Positions 1-9,521 of a stretch of 64,000 nucleotides of DNA are shown here, one piece after another (positions within the stretch are counted from its first letter, which is position 1; every line of letters starts with the position of its first letter). Both the position numbers and the translations under genes were made by a program. The notes under the pieces were generated by a model. That model was not told the DNA's origin. It made no database searches and saw nothing but the letters and a program-made list of their open reading frames with translations. The DNA comes from Sedimenticola selenatireducens (GTDB taxonomy: Bacteria > Pseudomonadota > Gammaproteobacteria > Chromatiales > Chromatiaceae). The stretch is taken from the NCBI RefSeq assembly GCF_007625115.1, contig NZ_VMNH01000002.1, positions 78,798-142,797 of the forward strand, in the 5' to 3' direction.

Positions 1-380
1 TTACCCCAATAGATAGCCTGCGCAAGCATGCTGGATTTCATCTTCAGGTTACGACCTGTCATGATGTTATCGAGCGTGCTCATGCCTTTAAAAAGGGCGA
101 TGTTCTGAAAGGTGCGGGCAATGCCAAAACCGGCGGCTTCATGTACCTTCATCTCTTTACGTACTTCACCACGGAAGGTGATTTCACCCTCCTGCGGATG
201 ATAGACGCCGTTGATGACATTGAGCATGGAACTCTTTCCAGCACCGTTTGGTCCGATGATGGAGCGGATCTCACCCTGTCTGACGTTGAAGCTGATGTTA
301 TTCAGAACGCGCATGGCGCCAAAGGAGAGTGAAATGCCCTTCAGGTCGAGGATGACCTCTCCAAAATTACGTTCATTCAT
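1..380 (-). CDS. LivG-type ABC transporter ATP-binding protein (partial, runs off left edge)
   Basis: This is the N-terminal ~126 residues of a cytoplasmic ABC ATPase of the branched-chain amino acid (HAAT/LivG) type. The translation starts MNERNFGEVILDLKG and has Walker [12 protein letters not shown] at about residue 42. The LivG-like stretch ARTFQNIALFKGMSTLDNIM follows near the window edge. The ABC signature and Walker B lie outside the window. The start at 380 is 16 bases downstream of the stop of the acyl-CoA synthetase on the same strand, so the two are probably co-transcribed. Liv-type transporter genes beside an AMP-ligase are common in proteobacteria, but the substrate is usually unknown; an organic acid or amino acid feeding acyl-CoA metabolism is inferred. 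A complete second liv operon lies at 44837-50318. Confidence 0.9.
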   Translation of the reverse strand, partial: MNERNFGEVILDLKGISLSFGAMRVLNNISFNVRQGEIRSIIGPNGAGKSSMLNVINGVYHPQEGEITFRGEVRKEMKVHEAAGFGIARTFQNIALFKGMSTLDNIMTGRNLKMKSSMLAQAIYWG

Positions 381-396
381 AGTGTTTACCTGATCC

Positions 397-2373
397 TCAG
401 CTGGCCGCTTTCACTGGTGTGAATGTCTTGGCGTTGCGTACTTTTACATCGGCGGTTAATACGCCGGTACGTCCATCCTCAAACTTCACCTGTGTTTCGA
501 CATGTTGAACGGCTACATCGGAGTAGAGTGCACCCATTAAAGGCCCATAACGCTCTGCGATGAAATTACGCCGCACCTTGCGGGTACGTGTTAACTCACC
601 GTCATCCGGATCCAGCTCTTTATGCAGTACCAGGAAGCGTTTGATCTGAGAGTTACTGAGCAGCGGATCTTTTGACAGATCCAGATTAACTTGTTCGACA
701 CACTCTTGAATCATGTCGTAGACCGTATCCTGGTTGGCCAAATCGGTATAACCAGAGTAGGCGAGATTACGACGCTCCGCCCAGTTACCTACCGCTTCCA
801 GATCGATGTTGATAAAGACGCTGGCGTAGTCGCGCTCATTACCAAATGCGACCACTTCCTTAATAAAGGAGAAGAACTTGAGTTTGTTCTCAATATACTT
901 CGGAGCAAACAGGGTGCCGTTGTTGAGCTTGCCGACATCTTTTGCACGATCAATGATTTTCAGATGACCATTCTCTGCGAAGAAACCCGCGTCACCAGTA
1001 AATACCCAACCATCATCAGTCTTGGTTTTGGCGGTTGATTCCGGATTCTTATAATAGGAGTGGAAGACGCCAGGGCTGCGATAAAGCACTTCACCGTTGT
1101 CATCAATCTTGATTTCAACATCGATGGCTGGGGTGCCAACGGTATCGGCATACACTTCGCCATCGGGTTGTACGCAGATGAATACCATGCCCTCTGTCTG
1201 TCCATAGAGCTGTTTGATGTTAATGCCGAGTGAGCGGTAGAAATCAAAGATTTCAGGGCCAATGGCCTCACCGGCCGTATAGGCCAGCTTGATTCGGCCG
1301 AGTCCTAATACGTCACGCAATGGTCCGTAGACAAAAAAGTTACCCAGCTTGTAAATCAGTCTGTCCATGAGCGAGACCGGCTTGCCATCCAGGATACGGG
1401 TTCCGGTGCTCTTCGCGTGATCCATGAAGTAGTGGAACATCTTCTGTTTGATCTTGCTGGCATCCTCCATGCGGATCATCACTTGCGTCAGCATGTTTTC
1501 ATAAACGCGGGGTGGGGCGAAGTAATAAGTCGGACCAATCTCGCGCAGATCCGTCAAGACTGTCGCGCCACTCTCCGGACAGTTAATGGTAAAACCGGCG
1601 ACGTAGGATTGTGCATAGGAGAAAAGGTTGTCACCGACCCATGCCATTGGCAGATAGGCCAACACTTCTTCGTTTTCGGTTAATCCTTCACGGATGATGC
1701 CGTTGCGTGCGGTGATTATGACATTGTCATTCGTCAGCACCACGCCCTTGGGATTGCCCGTCGTTCCAGACGTGTAGAGCATGATACCCACATCGCTTCC
1801 ACTGCCTGATAGCGCTGACTGATCAAAAAATCCAGGATGGGCTTCATCATACTGGCGACCCTGCTCCTGCGCTTTATCGATGCTGCTCAGGAAGGGGTAG
1901 TCGTAGTGACGTAAACCACGTGGATCATCAAACAGGATATGTTCAATTTTCGGGGCTTTTTCTTTTACTTCTAGGAGTTTATCGACCTGCTCCTGATCCT
2001 CGACAATGGCGAAACGCACATCGGCGTTATCCAGTACATAAATCATCTCTTCAGCAACTGAATCCTGATAGAGGGGTACAGGGACACCACCGAGACACTG
2101 AGCTGCCGCCATTGCCCAGTAGAGGCGGGGGCGGTTATCACCAATAATGGCAAGTTTGTCACCGCTTTTGAAACCCAAAGCCGCTAATCCACAAGCCAGG
2201 GCCCGCACTTCATCAGCGACTTCGGACCAGGTCCATGACTGCCAGATACCTAGATCTTTTTCACGCATGGCGATTTTATCGCCACGAACCTTGGCATGAT
2301 TCAGCAATAGCTTGGGAAAAGTATCAAGCACCTCGCTGTTTTGCCCACCCGGTTGGTTTGGGGGTAAAGACAT
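397..2373 (-). CDS. Long-chain acyl-CoA synthetase (AMP-forming)
   Basis: This 658-residue enzyme should activate a fatty or organic acid to its CoA thioester through an acyl-adenylate. The AMP-binding motif YTSGTTGNPKG lies near residues 200-210 and the later ligase motif around YGQTEG is present. Length and layout fit the long FadD15-like synthetases rather than E. coli FadD (~560 residues). The frame can be extended to 2397, but ATG at 2373 (MSLPPNQ) is preceded by AGGAG eight bases upstream, so I chose it. The gene precedes a LivG-type ATPase. Two MerR-type palindromic promoters (2489-2549) lie upstream, suggesting LiuR control. The chain length of the substrate cannot be read from the sequence. 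Confidence 0.9.
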   Translation of the reverse strand: MSLPPNQPGGQNSEVLDTFPKLLLNHAKVRGDKIAMREKDLGIWQSWTWSEVADEVRALACGLAALGFKSGDKLAIIGDNRPRLYWAMAAAQCLGGVPVPLYQDSVAEEMIYVLDNADVRFAIVEDQEQVDKLLEVKEKAPKIEHILFDDPRGLRHYDYPFLSSIDKAQEQGRQYDEAHPGFFDQSALSGSGSDVGIMLYTSGTTGNPKGVVLTNDNVIITARNGIIREGLTENEEVLAYLPMAWVGDNLFSYAQSYVAGFTINCPESGATVLTDLREIGPTYYFAPPRVYENMLTQVMIRMEDASKIKQKMFHYFMDHAKSTGTRILDGKPVSLMDRLIYKLGNFFVYGPLRDVLGLGRIKLAYTAGEAIGPEIFDFYRSLGINIKQLYGQTEGMVFICVQPDGEVYADTVGTPAIDVEIKIDDNGEVLYRSPGVFHSYYKNPESTAKTKTDDGWVFTGDAGFFAENGHLKIIDRAKDVGKLNNGTLFAPKYIENKLKFFSFIKEVVAFGNERDYASVFINIDLEAVGNWAERRNLAYSGYTDLANQDTVYDMIQECVEQVNLDLSKDPLLSNSQIKRFLVLHKELDPDDGELTRTRKVRRNFIAERYGPLMGALYSDVAVQHVETQVKFEDGRTGVLTADVKVRNAKTFTPVKAAS

Positions 2374-2488
2374 TCCCTCAACTCCTCTCACTTTCAATGA
2401 TCCGGCGACATTGCGCCAGTAATTTAGTAATCGATTGACGCCACTATCGGCTCGAAAATGCGTGTCGGATCTTTATGGCGGCTATTTT

Positions 2489-2517
2489 TTATTATCCGCA
2501 ATTAACGTATACGTCAA
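2489..2517 (-). promoter_or_regulatory. LiuR-like operator/promoter A of the acyl-CoA synthetase
   Basis: Minus-strand TTGACG (2512-2517), a 17-base spacer and TAATAA (2489-2494) form a promoter. Its spacer overlaps the imperfect palindrome TTAACGTATACGTCAA (2502-2517). It is closer to the gene than promoter B. The match to the other ACGT-repeat operators in the window is weaker. Confidence 0.6.
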
Positions 2518-2521
2518 TTGG

Positions 2522-2549
2522 CTTATATTTCCGTTTACGTTAACGTAAA
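2522..2549 (-). promoter_or_regulatory. LiuR-like operator/promoter B of the acyl-CoA synthetase
   Basis: The perfect 16-bp palindrome TTTACGTTAACGTAAA occupies 2534-2549. On the minus strand, TTTACG (-35), a 16-base spacer and TATAAG (-10, 2522-2527) frame it. This is the usual MerR-family arrangement with the operator between the promoter elements. Just upstream in the transcription sense, CAACACTAATTAAAAA (2558-2573) is identical to a sequence beside the stress-protein operator (3660-3675). The rest of 2550-2696 shows nothing else I can name. Confidence 0.75.
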
Positions 2550-2696
2550 TTAAAGCCCAACACTAATTAAAAATAGCTAAATGGTCAACCTGGATTTTCT
2601 GTTGTTTACAATCTTTTCGGAGTTTTACTCGGGTAATCAGAGCACATCCGCCAGGGTTGCCATTTAAGGGAGATCTCTTCCCTCATTGTTATGTTT

Positions 2697-3530
2697 TTAA
2701 TGCGACATCAAAACCGGTGTGGTCATGTTCTCAAACACCTTTTGAGTAACCCCACCCAAGATCAGTTCGCGGAATCTGTGGTGGCCATAAGCGCCCATTA
2801 CCAGTAAATCAGCTCGCTCATCAGCTAGGCAGTTTAGAATCAAATTTCCTTCATCAACTCCACGGGTTGAGAACTGATCGCTTTCTGTTTTAATGCCGTG
2901 GCGCGTGAGGTGTGCCGCCGCTTGCTCAGCGGTTACACCGGACTCTTTCTTGGTATTTTTCTTGGGATTGATGGCAACAACTTTCACTTTTTTTGCTTCT
3001 CCCATCAAAGGGATAGCGTCATTCAGGGCGCGTACAGATTCCCGGCCTGATGTCCAGGCGACCACCACTTTTTTGCCGACACTTTTAAATTCACCGGCAT
3101 AGGGGATGATCAATACAGGGCGCCCGGTTTCCAGAACAAGATGCTCTGGCATATCCTCTGGCACACTGCCATCAGCGCTTTTATTATCATGCTGGCCAAC
3201 AATGATCATATCGGACTGTTGCGTCTGTTGGATTACCTGGTTGGTGACCTGATCCGAACTGCTGGGTAATTTGGCAGTAACCCAGGTCAGCGTAATTCCG
3301 GCCTTGTCCGCCAGCTTGGCGAAACGGCTATGGATCTTCTCGCTCAACGCTTCGTGCGCCTCATGGCGCTTTTTCATGTTGGGTTCAAAGCCTTTCAAAC
3401 TGGGGTCTGCGCGGGCGAACAGGGCAGTGATTCCAGCCTCATTCTGTTTGGCAATTTGAAGGGCAATCTTGAAGCGCCTCTCACAATATGGCGTGTCGTC
3501 GATATGAACCAGAATGTCTTTCAGTGCCAT
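2697..3530 (-). CDS. Universal stress protein, two tandem Usp domains
   Basis: This 277-residue cytoplasmic protein has two UspA-fold halves, about residues 1-145 and 150-277, like E. coli UspE. The first begins with MALKDILVHIDD, and the second with KKVVVAWTSGRES after a short linker. The second half ends in GAYGHHRFRELILGG, close to the ATP-binding G-x2-G-x9-G pattern; the first half has VGQHDNKS at the equivalent place and probably does not bind ATP the same way. It is monocistronic, with its own palindromic promoter at 3621-3650. That places a stress protein in what looks like the LiuR regulon, which is unusual. The ligand is unknown. Confidence 0.9.
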   Translation of the reverse strand: MALKDILVHIDDTPYCERRFKIALQIAKQNEAGITALFARADPSLKGFEPNMKKRHEAHEALSEKIHSRFAKLADKAGITLTWVTAKLPSSSDQVTNQVIQQTQQSDMIIVGQHDNKSADGSVPEDMPEHLVLETGRPVLIIPYAGEFKSVGKKVVVAWTSGRESVRALNDAIPLMGEAKKVKVVAINPKKNTKKESGVTAEQAAAHLTRHGIKTESDQFSTRGVDEGNLILNCLADERADLLVMGAYGHHRFRELILGGVTQKVFENMTTPVLMSH

Positions 3531-3620
3531 GGAGCTGTATCCCCCTCATGTGAATAACGTTGCGTTCGATTACCAACCGCTTTTGTGTGTAAATTTATTC
3601 GCGGTTTAAATATCAATGTG

Positions 3621-3650
3621 ATAATAATATTACGTTTACGTAAACGTAAC
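3621..3650 (-). promoter_or_regulatory. LiuR-like operator/promoter of the universal stress protein
   Basis: The perfect 20-bp palindrome TTACGTTTACGTAAACGTAA lies at 3630-3649, about 100 bases upstream of the stress-protein start. On the minus strand, GTTACG, an 18-base spacer and TATTAT (3621-3626) make a plausible promoter around it. An upstream block, CAACACTAATTAAAAA (3660-3675) followed by TGGTCAA (3684-3690), is shared with the acyl-CoA synthetase promoter. No gene is visible in the rest of the 3531-3916 gap apart from the terminator at 3851-3877. Confidence 0.8.
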
Positions 3651-3850
3651 TTAATAGGGCAACACTAATTAAAAAATCACGAGTGGTCAATAAGTGATTG
3701 TCCTTGATTTCGAAACAGGGATGCTTTTTTTTGAGTTATCCGATTAACAACAGGCTTGGACATTGCCTGAGTGTATACCTTCAAGTGCAGATTGATAGAT
3801 TGGGAGTGAAAATTCTTTTCAACCTCTGAGTGATTCAGGTCGGGTTTAAT

Positions 3851-3877
3851 AAAAAACCGCCCAGCAGGTGGGCGGTT
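3851..3877 (-). terminator. Rho-independent terminator of the icmF-hbd-ech operon
   Basis: On the minus strand AACCGCCC, a short loop and GGGCGGTT are followed by TTTTATT. The hairpin lies 40 bases after the stop of the enoyl-CoA hydratase gene. Confidence 0.85.
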
Positions 3878-3916
3878 AAAGGGAGGCGAGCCTGTATTAA
3901 AGTCTGCAGGTACGGA

Positions 3917-4708
3917 TCAGCGGCATTTGAACGCGGCTGAACGCTTCTCCAAAAAGGCCCCCATGCCTTCTTTCTGATCGTCGGTAGAGAAACAGAGACC
4001 AAATACTTCACTTTCGAGCAGGCAGGCGTTCTCCAAGTCTATATCCTGGCCCCGCTGTACCGCCTGCTTGACTAAGTTGACGGCGACAGGTCCTTTTGTG
4101 CAAATCAGTCGAGCGGTCTCAAGGGCCTTCTCCATCAATTCATCAGCGGCATAGACATGATTGACCAACCCCCACTCGGCGGCTTCGGCGGCTTTGATCT
4201 GTCTCCCCGTGACAAGTAGTTCCATGGCCTTGGCTCGACCTACCAGACGCGGTAGTCGCTGGCTGGCACCAAATCCAGGCGTCACACCAAGATTGACTTC
4301 GGGTTGTCCAAAGAGGGCTTTTTCAGAGGCAATAATCCAGTCACAACTCATGGCGAGTTCGCATCCACCCCCTAGGCAGTAACCGTTGACTACAGCGATG
4401 ACGGGTATTGCGAGTGTTTCTAGCCGACGAAAGGCGCGCATTCCTTTTTGTGAAAAGGCCTGTCCCTCCAGGGCGGTTTTGTCCTTCATTTCAGGTATAT
4501 CTGCGCCGGCAACAAAGGCCTTTTCTCCGGCCCCGGTAACGAGCAAAACCCGAGCATCAGCACTGTTCGCTAGAGATTCCCCTGCCGCATATATTTCGTC
4601 CAGAGTGGCGCTGTTGAGTGAATTAAAGCTTCTAGGGCGATTGATTGTGAGCTGATAGATACCTGGCTCAACCTGCTCTAGCAGAATATTTTCGTATTCC
4701 ATAATCAT
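3917..4708 (-). CDS. Enoyl-CoA hydratase (crotonase family)
   Basis: This 263-residue crotonase-fold enzyme hydrates a trans-2-enoyl-CoA to the 3-hydroxyacyl-CoA. Both catalytic glutamates are visible: E117 in LGGGCELAMSCDW and E137 in GQPEVNLGVTPG. The oxyanion-hole region FVAGADIPEM lies near residues 65-74. It follows the 3-hydroxyacyl-CoA dehydrogenase on the same strand and is the last gene before a strong terminator, so it is probably the crotonyl-CoA hydratase step of a butyryl-CoA pathway starting from IcmF. The start could be ATG at 4708 or 4702; neither has a strong ribosome-binding site. PaaF/FadB-like specificity cannot be excluded. Confidence 0.9.
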   Translation of the reverse strand: MIMEYENILLEQVEPGIYQLTINRPRSFNSLNSATLDEIYAAGESLANSADARVLLVTGAGEKAFVAGADIPEMKDKTALEGQAFSQKGMRAFRRLETLAIPVIAVVNGYCLGGGCELAMSCDWIIASEKALFGQPEVNLGVTPGFGASQRLPRLVGRAKAMELLVTGRQIKAAEAAEWGLVNHVYAADELMEKALETARLICTKGPVAVNLVKQAVQRGQDIDLENACLLESEVFGLCFSTDDQKEGMGAFLEKRSAAFKCR

Positions 4709-4746
4709 CTCGGCTGTTTGGTGTCTGATATTTTCATAAAGGGTGT

Positions 4747-4806
4747 GGAGTCAAATTACTCGACCAGTTGTTGTCTGGTTTTGGATCTAATCCAAAATTT
4801 GACCCC
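4747..4806. repeat. Intergenic inverted repeat with TCAAATT/AATTTGA arms
   Basis: GGAGTCAAATT (4747-4757) and AATTTGACCCC (4796-4806) form near-perfect terminal inverted arms. An inner hairpin, TTTTGGAT CTA ATCCAAAA, lies around 4780-4798. The GGAGTC/GACCCC ends resemble the arms of the repeat at 11471-11523. It sits between the dehydrogenase and hydratase genes of one operon. I read it as a dispersed REP-like element, without knowing its family. Confidence 0.5.
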
Positions 4807-4821
4807 AACCCCCACATGCTA

Positions 4822-5670
4822 TTAATAGTCGTAGAAGCCCTTGCCGCTTTTGCGGCCCAGATAGCCTGCATCAACCATGCGGCGGAGCAGGGGGCAGGGG
4901 CGATACTTCGTGTCACCCAGGCCTTCATGCAGTACTTCCATGATGGAGAGACAGGTATCCAGGCCGATCAGATCGGCTAAAGCCAAAGGCCCCATTGGGT
5001 GGTTCATACCTAATTTCATTACATCATCTATCGCTTCAACCGTGGCGACACCTTCATAGTGGGCATAGATGGCTTCATTGATCATGGGTAGCAGGATACG
5101 GTTGGAAACAAAGCCCGGGCTGTCATTAACCTCAACGGGTGTTTTACCGATCTGTTTCGATAGCCCATCAATCAGCGCATAGACCTCATCACTGGTCTGC
5201 AGGGCGCGAATGACCTCGACCAGTTTCATCACCGGTACCGGGTTCATGAAGTGCATACCGATGACTTTCTCTGGGCGTTTTGTTTCGCGGGCTATGCGGG
5301 TCAGTGAGATGGATGAGGTATTGGTGGCAAGCACTGCCTCGGGTTTACAGATGCGATCGAGTTCCTGGAATATCTTACTCTTGATCTCCAGATTTTCACT
5401 GGCCGCTTCAACCACCAGGTCGACCGATGCCAGCGCTTCCAGGTTGGTGGCGCCAGAGATATTAGCCAGTGTCGCTGTCTTGTCAGCTTCACTGATTTTC
5501 TCTTTTTTAACCATGCGGCTCAGGCTTTGCTCGATGGTGGAGAGGCCACGCTGAAGTGGTTCATCCGCGATGTCGTGCAGGATTACTTTAAAACCGGATG
5601 CGGCAAATACCTGAGCAATGCCATTACCCATTGTACCGGCGCCAATGACACCAACTGAACTAACTTGCAT
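4822..5670 (-). CDS. 3-hydroxybutyryl-CoA dehydrogenase
   Basis: This 282-residue NAD-dependent enzyme oxidises (S)-3-hydroxybutyryl-CoA to acetoacetyl-CoA. The Rossmann motif GAGTMG (residues 10-15) starts the NAD domain, and catalytic HFMNP is at about residue 140. The C-terminal dimerisation domain ends in [11 protein letters not shown]. The length is typical of stand-alone Hbd/PaaH proteins. The frame could begin at 5685, but ATG at 5670 has AGAGG five bases upstream. It sits between icmF and the enoyl-CoA hydratase on the same strand, which fits butyryl-CoA oxidation. A wider 3-hydroxyacyl-CoA range is possible. Confidence 0.92.
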   Translation of the reverse strand: MQVSSVGVIGAGTMGNGIAQVFAASGFKVILHDIADEPLQRGLSTIEQSLSRMVKKEKISEADKTATLANISGATNLEALASVDLVVEAASENLEIKSKIFQELDRICKPEAVLATNTSSISLTRIARETKRPEKVIGMHFMNPVPVMKLVEVIRALQTSDEVYALIDGLSKQIGKTPVEVNDSPGFVSNRILLPMINEAIYAHYEGVATVEAIDDVMKLGMNHPMGPLALADLIGLDTCLSIMEVLHEGLGDTKYRPCPLLRRMVDAGYLGRKSGKGFYDY

Positions 5671-5834
5671 ATGAACCTCTAGCATGAATGAAATATAGTG
5701 CTTATTAAAAAGGATTTTTGCCCACTCTGCAAAGAGTTGCTTTTTGCAAATGAGTAATGTCTTTGTGTAAAGTAACTTTAGATATAATTAACATGTAGTT
5801 ATGATCATACACTAAAGTTATTTAGAGTTTTGTG

Positions 5835-5850
5835 GAGCCTTGAGGCTCCC
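5835..5850 (-). other. Small hairpin after icmF
   Basis: GGAGCC TTGA GGCTCC forms a six-pair stem 10-25 bases after the icmF stop. There is no T-tract, so it may be an mRNA-stabilising or processing hairpin rather than a terminator. The rest of the 189-base gap to the dehydrogenase start shows nothing else. Confidence 0.4.
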
Positions 5851-5859
5851 CCCAGCTGT

Positions 5860-8800
5860 CTACATGTTTCGGCGATATTGGCCGCCCACCTCATAGAGTG
5901 CGTTGGATATTTCGCCCAAAGAGCAGTATTTCACGGCATCCACCAGTTCTACGAAGATGTTCTGATTGTTGATGGCGGCGGAGCGAATACGCTCCAGAGC
6001 TGCACCGGCCTGAGTGCGATTTCGCTGATTGAATTCACGTAGACGTTTAATCTGGCTCAGCTTTTCATCTTCGGTGGAACGGGCCAGTTCTATGGTCACT
6101 TCTTGATTGCCTTTCGGGTTAAGGAAAGTGTTGACGCCGATGATCGGGAGCGAGCCGTCGTGCTTCATGTGTTCATAGTGCATCGATTCATCCTGAATCT
6201 TGCCGCGTTGATAGCCGGTCTCCATGGCACCCAATACGCCACCACGTTCAGAGATACGCTCAAACTCACTGAGCACGGCCTCTTCAACCAGATCGGTGAG
6301 CTCATCAATAATGAAAGCGCCCTGGTTGGGGTTTTCATTTTTGGTCAGGCCCCACTCGTTATTGATGATCAACTGAATAGCCAACGCGCGACGCACAGAC
6401 TCTTCTGTCGGTGTGGTGATCGCCTCGTCATAGGCATTGGTGTGCAGGCTGTTGCAGTTGTCATAGATGGCAATCAGGGCCTGCAGTGTGGTGCGAATGT
6501 CATTGAAATCCATCTCCTGGGCATGCAGGGAGCGACCCGATGTCTGGATATGGTATTTTAGTTTCTGACTGCGTTCGTTCGCACCATACTTGAAGCGCAT
6601 GGCGGTGGCCCAGATGCGCCGGGCAACACGCCCCATAACGGTGTACTCAGGGTCCATGCCGTTGCTGAAGAAGAAAGAGAGATTGGGTGCAAACTCGTCA
6701 ATGTCCATGCCCCTGGCTAGGTAGGTCTCCACGTAGGTGAAACCGTTGGAGAGGGTGAAGGCGAGCTGGGAGATCGGGTTCGCTCCAGCCTCGGCAATGT
6801 GATAGCCGGAGATCGAGACCGAGTAGAAATTACGCACCTGGTTATGGACGAAATACTCCTGGATATCGCCCATCAGCTTGAGTGCGAATTCGGTGGAGAA
6901 GATACAGGTGTTCTGACCCTGGTCCTCTTTCAGAATATCGGCCTGCACCGTGCCACGTACATTGGAGAGTGCCCAGGCACGGATCTTCTGGATCTCCTCA
7001 TCGGTGGGTTGCCGGCCATTATCCGCCTCGAATTTGCTGATCTGCTGTTCAATGGCGGTATTCAGGAACATCGCCAGAATCATTGGTGCCGGGCCGTTAA
7101 CAGTCATCGAGACCGAAGTGCTGGGGTTGCACAGATCAAAGCCATCATAGAGCACTTTCATGTCATCCAGAGTGGCTATGGAGACGCCAGAGTTACCGAT
7201 CTTGCCGTAGATATCCGGGCGCTCATCCGGGTCGCAGCCGTATAAGGTGACGGAGTCGAATGCAGTGGAAAGTCTTTTTGCATCAGCGTGTTCCGAGAGT
7301 CTTTTAAAGCGACGGTTAGTACGAAATGCATCGCCTTCACCGGCAAACATCCGGGTTGGATCTTCACCTTCACGCTTGAATGCAAACACACCGGCGGTGT
7401 AGGGGAACGTGCCGGGAACATTTTCCAGCAAGAGCCATTTCAGCAACTCGCCATGATCTTCATACTTGGGCAGAACGACCTTACGTATTTTGGTACCAGA
7501 AAGTGTCGTGCGGGTGATCTGAGTACGAATCTCTTTGTCGCGGATCTTCACCACATACTCATCGCCAGCGTAGCTCTCTTTAACCTGGGGCCAGATCTCC
7601 AAAAGCTTTTTCGCCCGTTGATCCAGGGCGTTGTCCCGTTCGGTAATCAGGCTGTCGAGTGTGTCGACCTCGGTGCCTGCCTCACTCAGCATGCGTTTGG
7701 ACTCGGTCAATTGTTGACGTTCCCGGGCAATGCGTGCCTGTATCTCTACAGTCTTTTTGTAGTCGCGAACGGTTTCAGAAATTTCAGCTAGATACCGCGC
7801 CCGCTGCGGTGGAACGATGACCTGCTTTCCGGTTGAGCGGCGTTCGCTGCTGCGGGGCAGGGCATCTTCTGATGCTTTCAGGCCAAGTGTGGCGAGTTTA
7901 TCCAGTAGGCCGTGATAGAGGGCCGTGACGCCTTCGTCATTGAAGCGTGCAGCGATGGTGCCGTATACCGGCATCTCTTCAACGGGCGTGGTGAAGGCCT
8001 CCTGATTTCGTTGCACCTGTTTTCGGACATCGCGGAAAGCATCATCGGCTCCTTTCCGGTCGAACTTGTTAATGGCGATAAAGTCGGCAAAGTCCAGCAT
8101 GTCGATCTTTTCCAGCTGGCTCTGTGCGCCGAACTCTGGAGTCATCACATACAGTGAGGCATCGGCTAGCGGCACAATCCCTGCGTCGCCCTGGCCGATT
8201 CCGGGTGTTTCAACAATGATGAAATCAAACCCAGAGAGTTTGCACGCCTTGACGATATCAGCGACATATTCCGGTACCTCACCACTCGCATCACGGGTGG
8301 CAACGGAGCGGAAATAGATATTCGGATGCTCAATGGCATTCATTCGGATACGGTCGCCCAACAAGGCACCGCCGGTCTTTCTGCGCGTAGGATCCACTGC
8401 CACAATGGCGATCTTTAGCTGATCCTGCTGGCCCAGTCTGAAACGGCGAATGAGTTCGTCGGTCAGTGAGGATTTGCCTGATCCACCGGTTCCGGTGATC
8501 CCTAGTACAGGGATCTTTCTATCGAGTGTATCAACGGCCTTTGTGATCTTGTCTGCCAGCGCATTGTTTGGCGGGCTGTTTTCGAGCTGGGTGATAATCT
8601 GGGAGAGGGCGCGCCAGTCACCATCCGTTAACGGATCGATACTGTCAGGAGCGTATTGGCCGGGATCAAAGTCACTCTGCTCCATGGCCATCTGGATCAT
8701 GCCCTGTAGACCCAACTTCTGGCCGTCTTCAGGGGAGAAGATGCGTGTCACCCCATACTCGTGCAGCGCTTTGATCTCTTCGGGCACGATGACGCCGCCA

Positions 8801-9123
8801 CCGCCAGCAAAGATACGGATTGCACTGCCGCCACGCTCTTTGAGCATGTCGACCATGTATTTCAGATACTCGACATGGCCACCTTGATAAGAGCTGATCG
8901 CGATACCTTGGGCATCTTCCTGCAGGGCTGCGTTGACGATCTCAGCAACCGAACGATTGTGTCCCAAATGAATGACTTCAGCGCCTTGCGACTGAAGAAT
9001 GCGTCGCATGATATTGATGGAGGCATCATGACCATCGAAGAGGCTGGCGGCGGTGACGAAGCGAATTTTGTGCTTTTGTTGCGCAATTCCGACGACATTG
9101 CTTGCCTGTGGGGCGTTTGACAT
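5860..9123 (-). CDS. icmF: Fused isobutyryl-CoA mutase (IcmF), adenosylcobalamin-dependent
   Basis: This 1087-residue enzyme interconverts isobutyryl-CoA and n-butyryl-CoA. It has the IcmF order: B12-binding domain (~1-150, DGHDAS at 30-35 carrying the lower-ligand His32), a MeaI-type GTPase chaperone (P-loop GTGGSGKSS at 211-219, NKFD at 352-355) and a mutase barrel (~550-1087). At the two positions that separate this mutase from methylmalonyl-CoA mutase it has Phe580 (AGVFAF) and Gln737 (GQNT) instead of Tyr and Arg. That supports an isobutyryl/butyryl substrate. The start has GGAG just upstream. It leads an operon with the dehydrogenase and hydratase, under a LiuR-like promoter (9233-9261). 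Confidence 0.95.
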   Translation of the reverse strand: MSNAPQASNVVGIAQQKHKIRFVTAASLFDGHDASINIMRRILQSQGAEVIHLGHNRSVAEIVNAALQEDAQGIAISSYQGGHVEYLKYMVDMLKERGGSAIRIFAGGGGVIVPEEIKALHEYGVTRIFSPEDGQKLGLQGMIQMAMEQSDFDPGQYAPDSIDPLTDGDWRALSQIITQLENSPPNNALADKITKAVDTLDRKIPVLGITGTGGSGKSSLTDELIRRFRLGQQDQLKIAIVAVDPTRRKTGGALLGDRIRMNAIEHPNIYFRSVATRDASGEVPEYVADIVKACKLSGFDFIIVETPGIGQGDAGIVPLADASLYVMTPEFGAQSQLEKIDMLDFADFIAINKFDRKGADDAFRDVRKQVQRNQEAFTTPVEEMPVYGTIAARFNDEGVTALYHGLLDKLATLGLKASEDALPRSSERRSTGKQVIVPPQRARYLAEISETVRDYKKTVEIQARIARERQQLTESKRMLSEAGTEVDTLDSLITERDNALDQRAKKLLEIWPQVKESYAGDEYVVKIRDKEIRTQITRTTLSGTKIRKVVLPKYEDHGELLKWLLLENVPGTFPYTAGVFAFKREGEDPTRMFAGEGDAFRTNRRFKRLSEHADAKRLSTAFDSVTLYGCDPDERPDIYGKIGNSGVSIATLDDMKVLYDGFDLCNPSTSVSMTVNGPAPMILAMFLNTAIEQQISKFEADNGRQPTDEEIQKIRAWALSNVRGTVQADILKEDQGQNTCIFSTEFALKLMGDIQEYFVHNQVRNFYSVSISGYHIAEAGANPISQLAFTLSNGFTYVETYLARGMDIDEFAPNLSFFFSNGMDPEYTVMGRVARRIWATAMRFKYGANERSQKLKYHIQTSGRSLHAQEMDFNDIRTTLQALIAIYDNCNSLHTNAYDEAITTPTEESVRRALAIQLIINNEWGLTKNENPNQGAFIIDELTDLVEEAVLSEFERISERGGVLGAMETGYQRGKIQDESMHYEHMKHDGSLPIIGVNTFLNPKGNQEVTIELARSTEDEKLSQIKRLREFNQRNRTQAGAALERIRSAAINNQNIFVELVDAVKYCSLGEISNALYEVGGQYRRNM

Positions 9124-9232
9124 GATGTCTCCAGTTGTTTCTATAACTATCAGATAATAATGTAAATAATGCTGTTCTAAAGGTGACTATACAGACTCAG
9201 CAGTGCTGATCTTTTAGCGCCTCAGCACTCTA

Positions 9233-9261
9233 AAACTACCTTACGTTAACGTAAACGTCAA
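9233..9261 (-). promoter_or_regulatory. LiuR-like operator/promoter of icmF
   Basis: On the minus strand TTGACG (9256-9261), a 17-base spacer and TAGTTT (9233-9238) form a promoter. The spacer carries the palindrome TTACGTTAACGTAA (9241-9254) in an extended ACGT repeat. It lies 110 bases upstream of icmF and 67 bases from the liuR-facing operator. Confidence 0.75.
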
Positions 9262-9327
9262 TGGCGCATTGTCTAGCGATGCAGGTCCCAAAATGTCCCA
9301 TGGTCAGTCCTGGGAATTGAAAGTATA

Positions 9328-9356
9328 GTGACGTTTACGTAAACGTAGGTTATAAC
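9328..9356 (+). promoter_or_regulatory. LiuR-like operator/promoter facing liuR
   Basis: The perfect palindrome ACGTTTACGTAAACGT is at 9331-9346. GTGACG (9328-9333), a 17-base spacer and TATAAC (9351-9356) make a plus-strand promoter for the regulator, implying autoregulation. The mirror orientation also has TATACT (9322-9327), so it may fire both ways. The remaining ~165 bases to the regulator gene hold nothing I recognise. Confidence 0.75.
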
Positions 9357-9521
9357 TGTGGGTAACTGGTAATGCCATGACGTTTACCACACACCAGATT
9401 ATGGCATCAAAAGAGATTAATGCAGTCGACTTTGCCCAGAAAACAGAGGGACTCTCACTCTACTCCCGTTAAACTTTGGGAGCACGCTGGAGTATAAAAG
9501 CACAGTTACTCGGGATAGAAT

